From Nocardia aurea (GTDB lineage: Bacteria; Actinomycetota; Actinomycetes; Mycobacteriales; Mycobacteriaceae), in contig NZ_QCYJ01000084.1 of NCBI RefSeq assembly GCF_003123685.1, positions 310,001-374,000 on the forward strand: a stretch of DNA of 64,000 nt, written 5' to 3'. Numbering within the stretch: position 1 is the stretch's first letter; each line of letters starts with the position of its first letter. A program made the position numbers and the translations under genes. The notes below the pieces were generated by a model. That model saw only the letters and a program-made list of their open reading frames with translations, made no database searches and was not told the origin of the DNA. Below are positions 62,490-64,000 of the stretch, one piece after another.

Positions 62490-64000
62490 GGACGTCCTCC
62501 GTTGTCGATGCGCCACGCGGCGTCACCCGGTGCGAGCGGGGCGGGCCGCCCGTGGTGCCCGGTTCTGGTGCCGAGGGCGGACGCGGCGTCGGTCACCGCG
62601 GCGCTCTCCGGAATACGTCCCGCCTCCAGATGTACGGTTCGGTCGCAGACCGCCGCCATATCCGCGACGTCGTGCGAGATCACGATGAGCGTGAGTCCCG
62701 AATCCCGCAGTCGCGCCAGCAGTTCCACGATATCGGCGCGACCTTCTGGATCGAGCCCGGCCAGCGGCTCGTCGAGGACGACCACCTGGGGCCTGCTCGC
62801 CACGATGGCCGCGAGCACCACCCGCTTGGCCTGCCCACCGCTGAGTTCCTCGATCGAACGCGCGGCCAGCGCCCGGTCCAGCCCGACGGCGTCCAACGCC
62901 CGGCCGACCGCACCCGATCCGGTCGCACGGCCACCCCAGTTCGCGATCTCCTCGCCGACGGTCTGCTTCTGCAATTGCAGGCGGGTGTGCTGGAATGCCA
63001 GGGCGACACTGCCGATCCGGCCGGTGACCGGTTTGCCCTCGAGTTCGCAGGCCCCGGCGCTGGGCCGGATGAGTCCGGCCACGATCCAGGCCAGCGTCGA
63101 TTTGCCCGACCCGTTGCCGCCGACGACGAGCAGCGCCTCGCCGCGTCGGACCACGAGGTCGACGCCGTGCAGCGCGGGGGCCTCCCACGGGGTGCCCCGG
63201 TTGTAGGTGTGGCGGATACCGCGCAATTCCAGCAGCGGCCGGCCCATCGGACGGCGTCGGTCGTCGCGCGCGGGCCGTGGCCAGGCGGGCAATCGCTCGA
63301 CGGCTCGGCCCGCCGCCAGGTGGACCACCCGGTGCGCGGCGGCGGCGTCGGCCTCGTGATGGGTGACGAGCACGACCGCCATCGGATGCCGTCGCGGCAG
63401 ATCGGCGAGCAGGGTGACCAGGTCGCGCCTGCCGTCGGGGTCGATCATCGAGGTCGCCTCGTCGGCGATGAGCAGCGCGGGCCTGCGCGCCAGCGCGGCG
63501 GCCACCGCGAGTCGCTGCTGTTGTCCGCCCGACAGCGTCGCCGTCTCGCGATCACCCATTCCGGCGAGTCCGACCTCGCTCAGCAAACCCTCGACATCGA
63601 CCTCACCCGCCGATTCGGCGGGCAGGCCCCAGACCACGTCGTCGGCGACGAGCACACCCAGCGTCTGGCTTTCCGGACGTTGCAGGACCAGCGCGGTGCC
63701 GCCGCGGTGGCCGAGCCCGGCCGAACCGGGCCGCGACACCTCACCCGAACTCGGCGGCATCCCGGCAAGCAAACGGGTCAGCGTGGATTTGCCCGACCCG
63801 TTGTGGCCGACGATCGCGACGAATTCGCCGACTCGCACGGTGAGGTCGATCTCGCTGATCGCCTCGGCGGACGCGGCCGGGTAACGGAATCCGGCCGCAC
63901 GCAGCGTCACCGGAAGCGGTGCGATGGGGCGATCGTCGGGCGGCGCGTCGAGCCGGTCGTGATTGGGCAGCCAGGCCAGCCGGTCGAGTACCGAGCCGAG
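62486..64000 (-). CDS. ECF transporter duplicated ATPase (EcfAA'), start outside window or at 63910
   Basis: The protein has two complete ABC ATPase domains. The first has Walker A GHNGSGKST and signature TLSGGQQQRLAVAA; the second has Walker A GGNGSGKST, signature ELSGGQAKRVVLAA and Walker B VVVLDEPLAGLDPEG, with H-loop HDVADM. It drives vitamin or metal-ion uptake with EcfT. A GTG at 63910 begins right at the first domain and is the usual start, but the frame remains open for 30 more codons to the window edge, with a linker-like sequence. A fusion to an upstream membrane (S-component) domain is therefore possible. Confidence 0.8.
   Translation of the reverse strand, partial: LGSVLDRLAWLPNHDRLDAPPDDRPIAPLPVTLRAAGFRYPAASAEAISEIDLTVRVGEFVAIVGHNGSGKSTLTRLLAGMPPSSGEVSRPGSAGLGHRGGTALVLQRPESQTLGVLVADDVVWGLPAESAGEVDVEGLLSEVGLAGMGDRETATLSGGQQQRLAVAAALARRPALLIADEATSMIDPDGRRDLVTLLADLPRRHPMAVVLVTHHEADAAAAHRVVHLAAGRAVERLPAWPRPARDDRRRPMGRPLLELRGIRHTYNRGTPWEAPALHGVDLVVRRGEALLVVGGNGSGKSTLAWIVAGLIRPSAGACELEGKPVTGRIGSVALAFQHTRLQLQKQTVGEEIANWGGRATGSGAVGRALDAVGLDRALAARSIEELSGGQAKRVVLAAIVASRPQVVVLDEPLAGLDPEGRADIVELLARLRDSGLTLIVISHDVADMAAVCDRTVHLEAGRIPESAAVTDAASALGTRTGHHGRPAPLAPGDAAWRIDNGGRP

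Overview
The window is about 69-70% GC by eye, with start codons that are often GTG. It is packed with gene families typical of mycolic-acid actinobacteria (Mycobacteriales): an Rpf cell-wall hydrolase, SepH, PrrAB, AccD3, EchA6, the three-domain LigD, many lipoproteins and several families confined to these bacteria. From memory, gene order follows the Mycobacterium tuberculosis stretch Rv0862c to Rv0906, with ligD (Rv0938 there) close by, but many genes are inserted. The insertions (neutral ceramidase, type III PKS operon, conservon, LIP-type secreted lipase, glycine-zipper secreted protein) suggest Nocardia or a close relative rather than Mycobacterium. This assignment is an inference; no 16S gene is present.

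Layout. 1-7.2 kb: membrane protein, LysE exporter, secreted M1 peptidase, coiled-coil protein, lipoprotein, large helicase-associated/WYL protein. 7.2-9.7 kb: rpf with a long leader that looks like a c-di-AMP riboswitch and a perfect CRP-type box upstream, then a cspB-like cold-shock gene. 9.1-17 kb: DUF2771 and MFS genes, glutaminyl cyclotransferase, and a DUF3027 gene coupled to a giant sacsin-like ATPase. 17-20 kb: TetR gene divergent from a Tat-exported neutral ceramidase, with a palindromic operator between them. 20-26 kb: MarR, YccF, SPOUT rRNA/tRNA methylase, SepH and SerC. 26-32.6 kb: two different citrate synthases (citA and gltA), pdxH, an MFS exporter and an FKBP. 33.4-39.5 kb: a four-gene minus-strand operon of cytochrome b5-desaturase, type III PKS, PvdE/YojI-like ABC exporter and a Pip-like lipoprotein; this is the best candidate for an undescribed system. 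40-46 kb: LppX/LprG-like lipoprotein, PrrAB, hemophore-like protein, propionyl/acetyl-CoA synthetase. 46-51 kb: a conservon (sensor kinase, roadblock, DUF742, GTPase), the kinase carrying a very long repetitive tail. 51-64 kb: AccD3, aldo/keto reductase, FAD oxidoreductase, non-catalytic EchA6, MBL-fold hydrolase, MT0933-like orphan antitoxin, LigD, lipase, secreted glycine-zipper protein and an ECF transporter running off the right edge.

Regulation visible in the sequence. About twenty genes have an extended -10 type hexamer (xANNNT, mostly TANNNT) only 6-8 bases before the start codon and no Shine-Dalgarno sequence. This is the signature of leaderless mRNAs, and it was used here to pick several start codons. 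One pair of divergent genes has only 17 bases between start codons, with overlapping -10 elements. Several strong hairpins separate convergent genes. No tRNA, rRNA, insertion sequence, phage gene or CRISPR array was seen.
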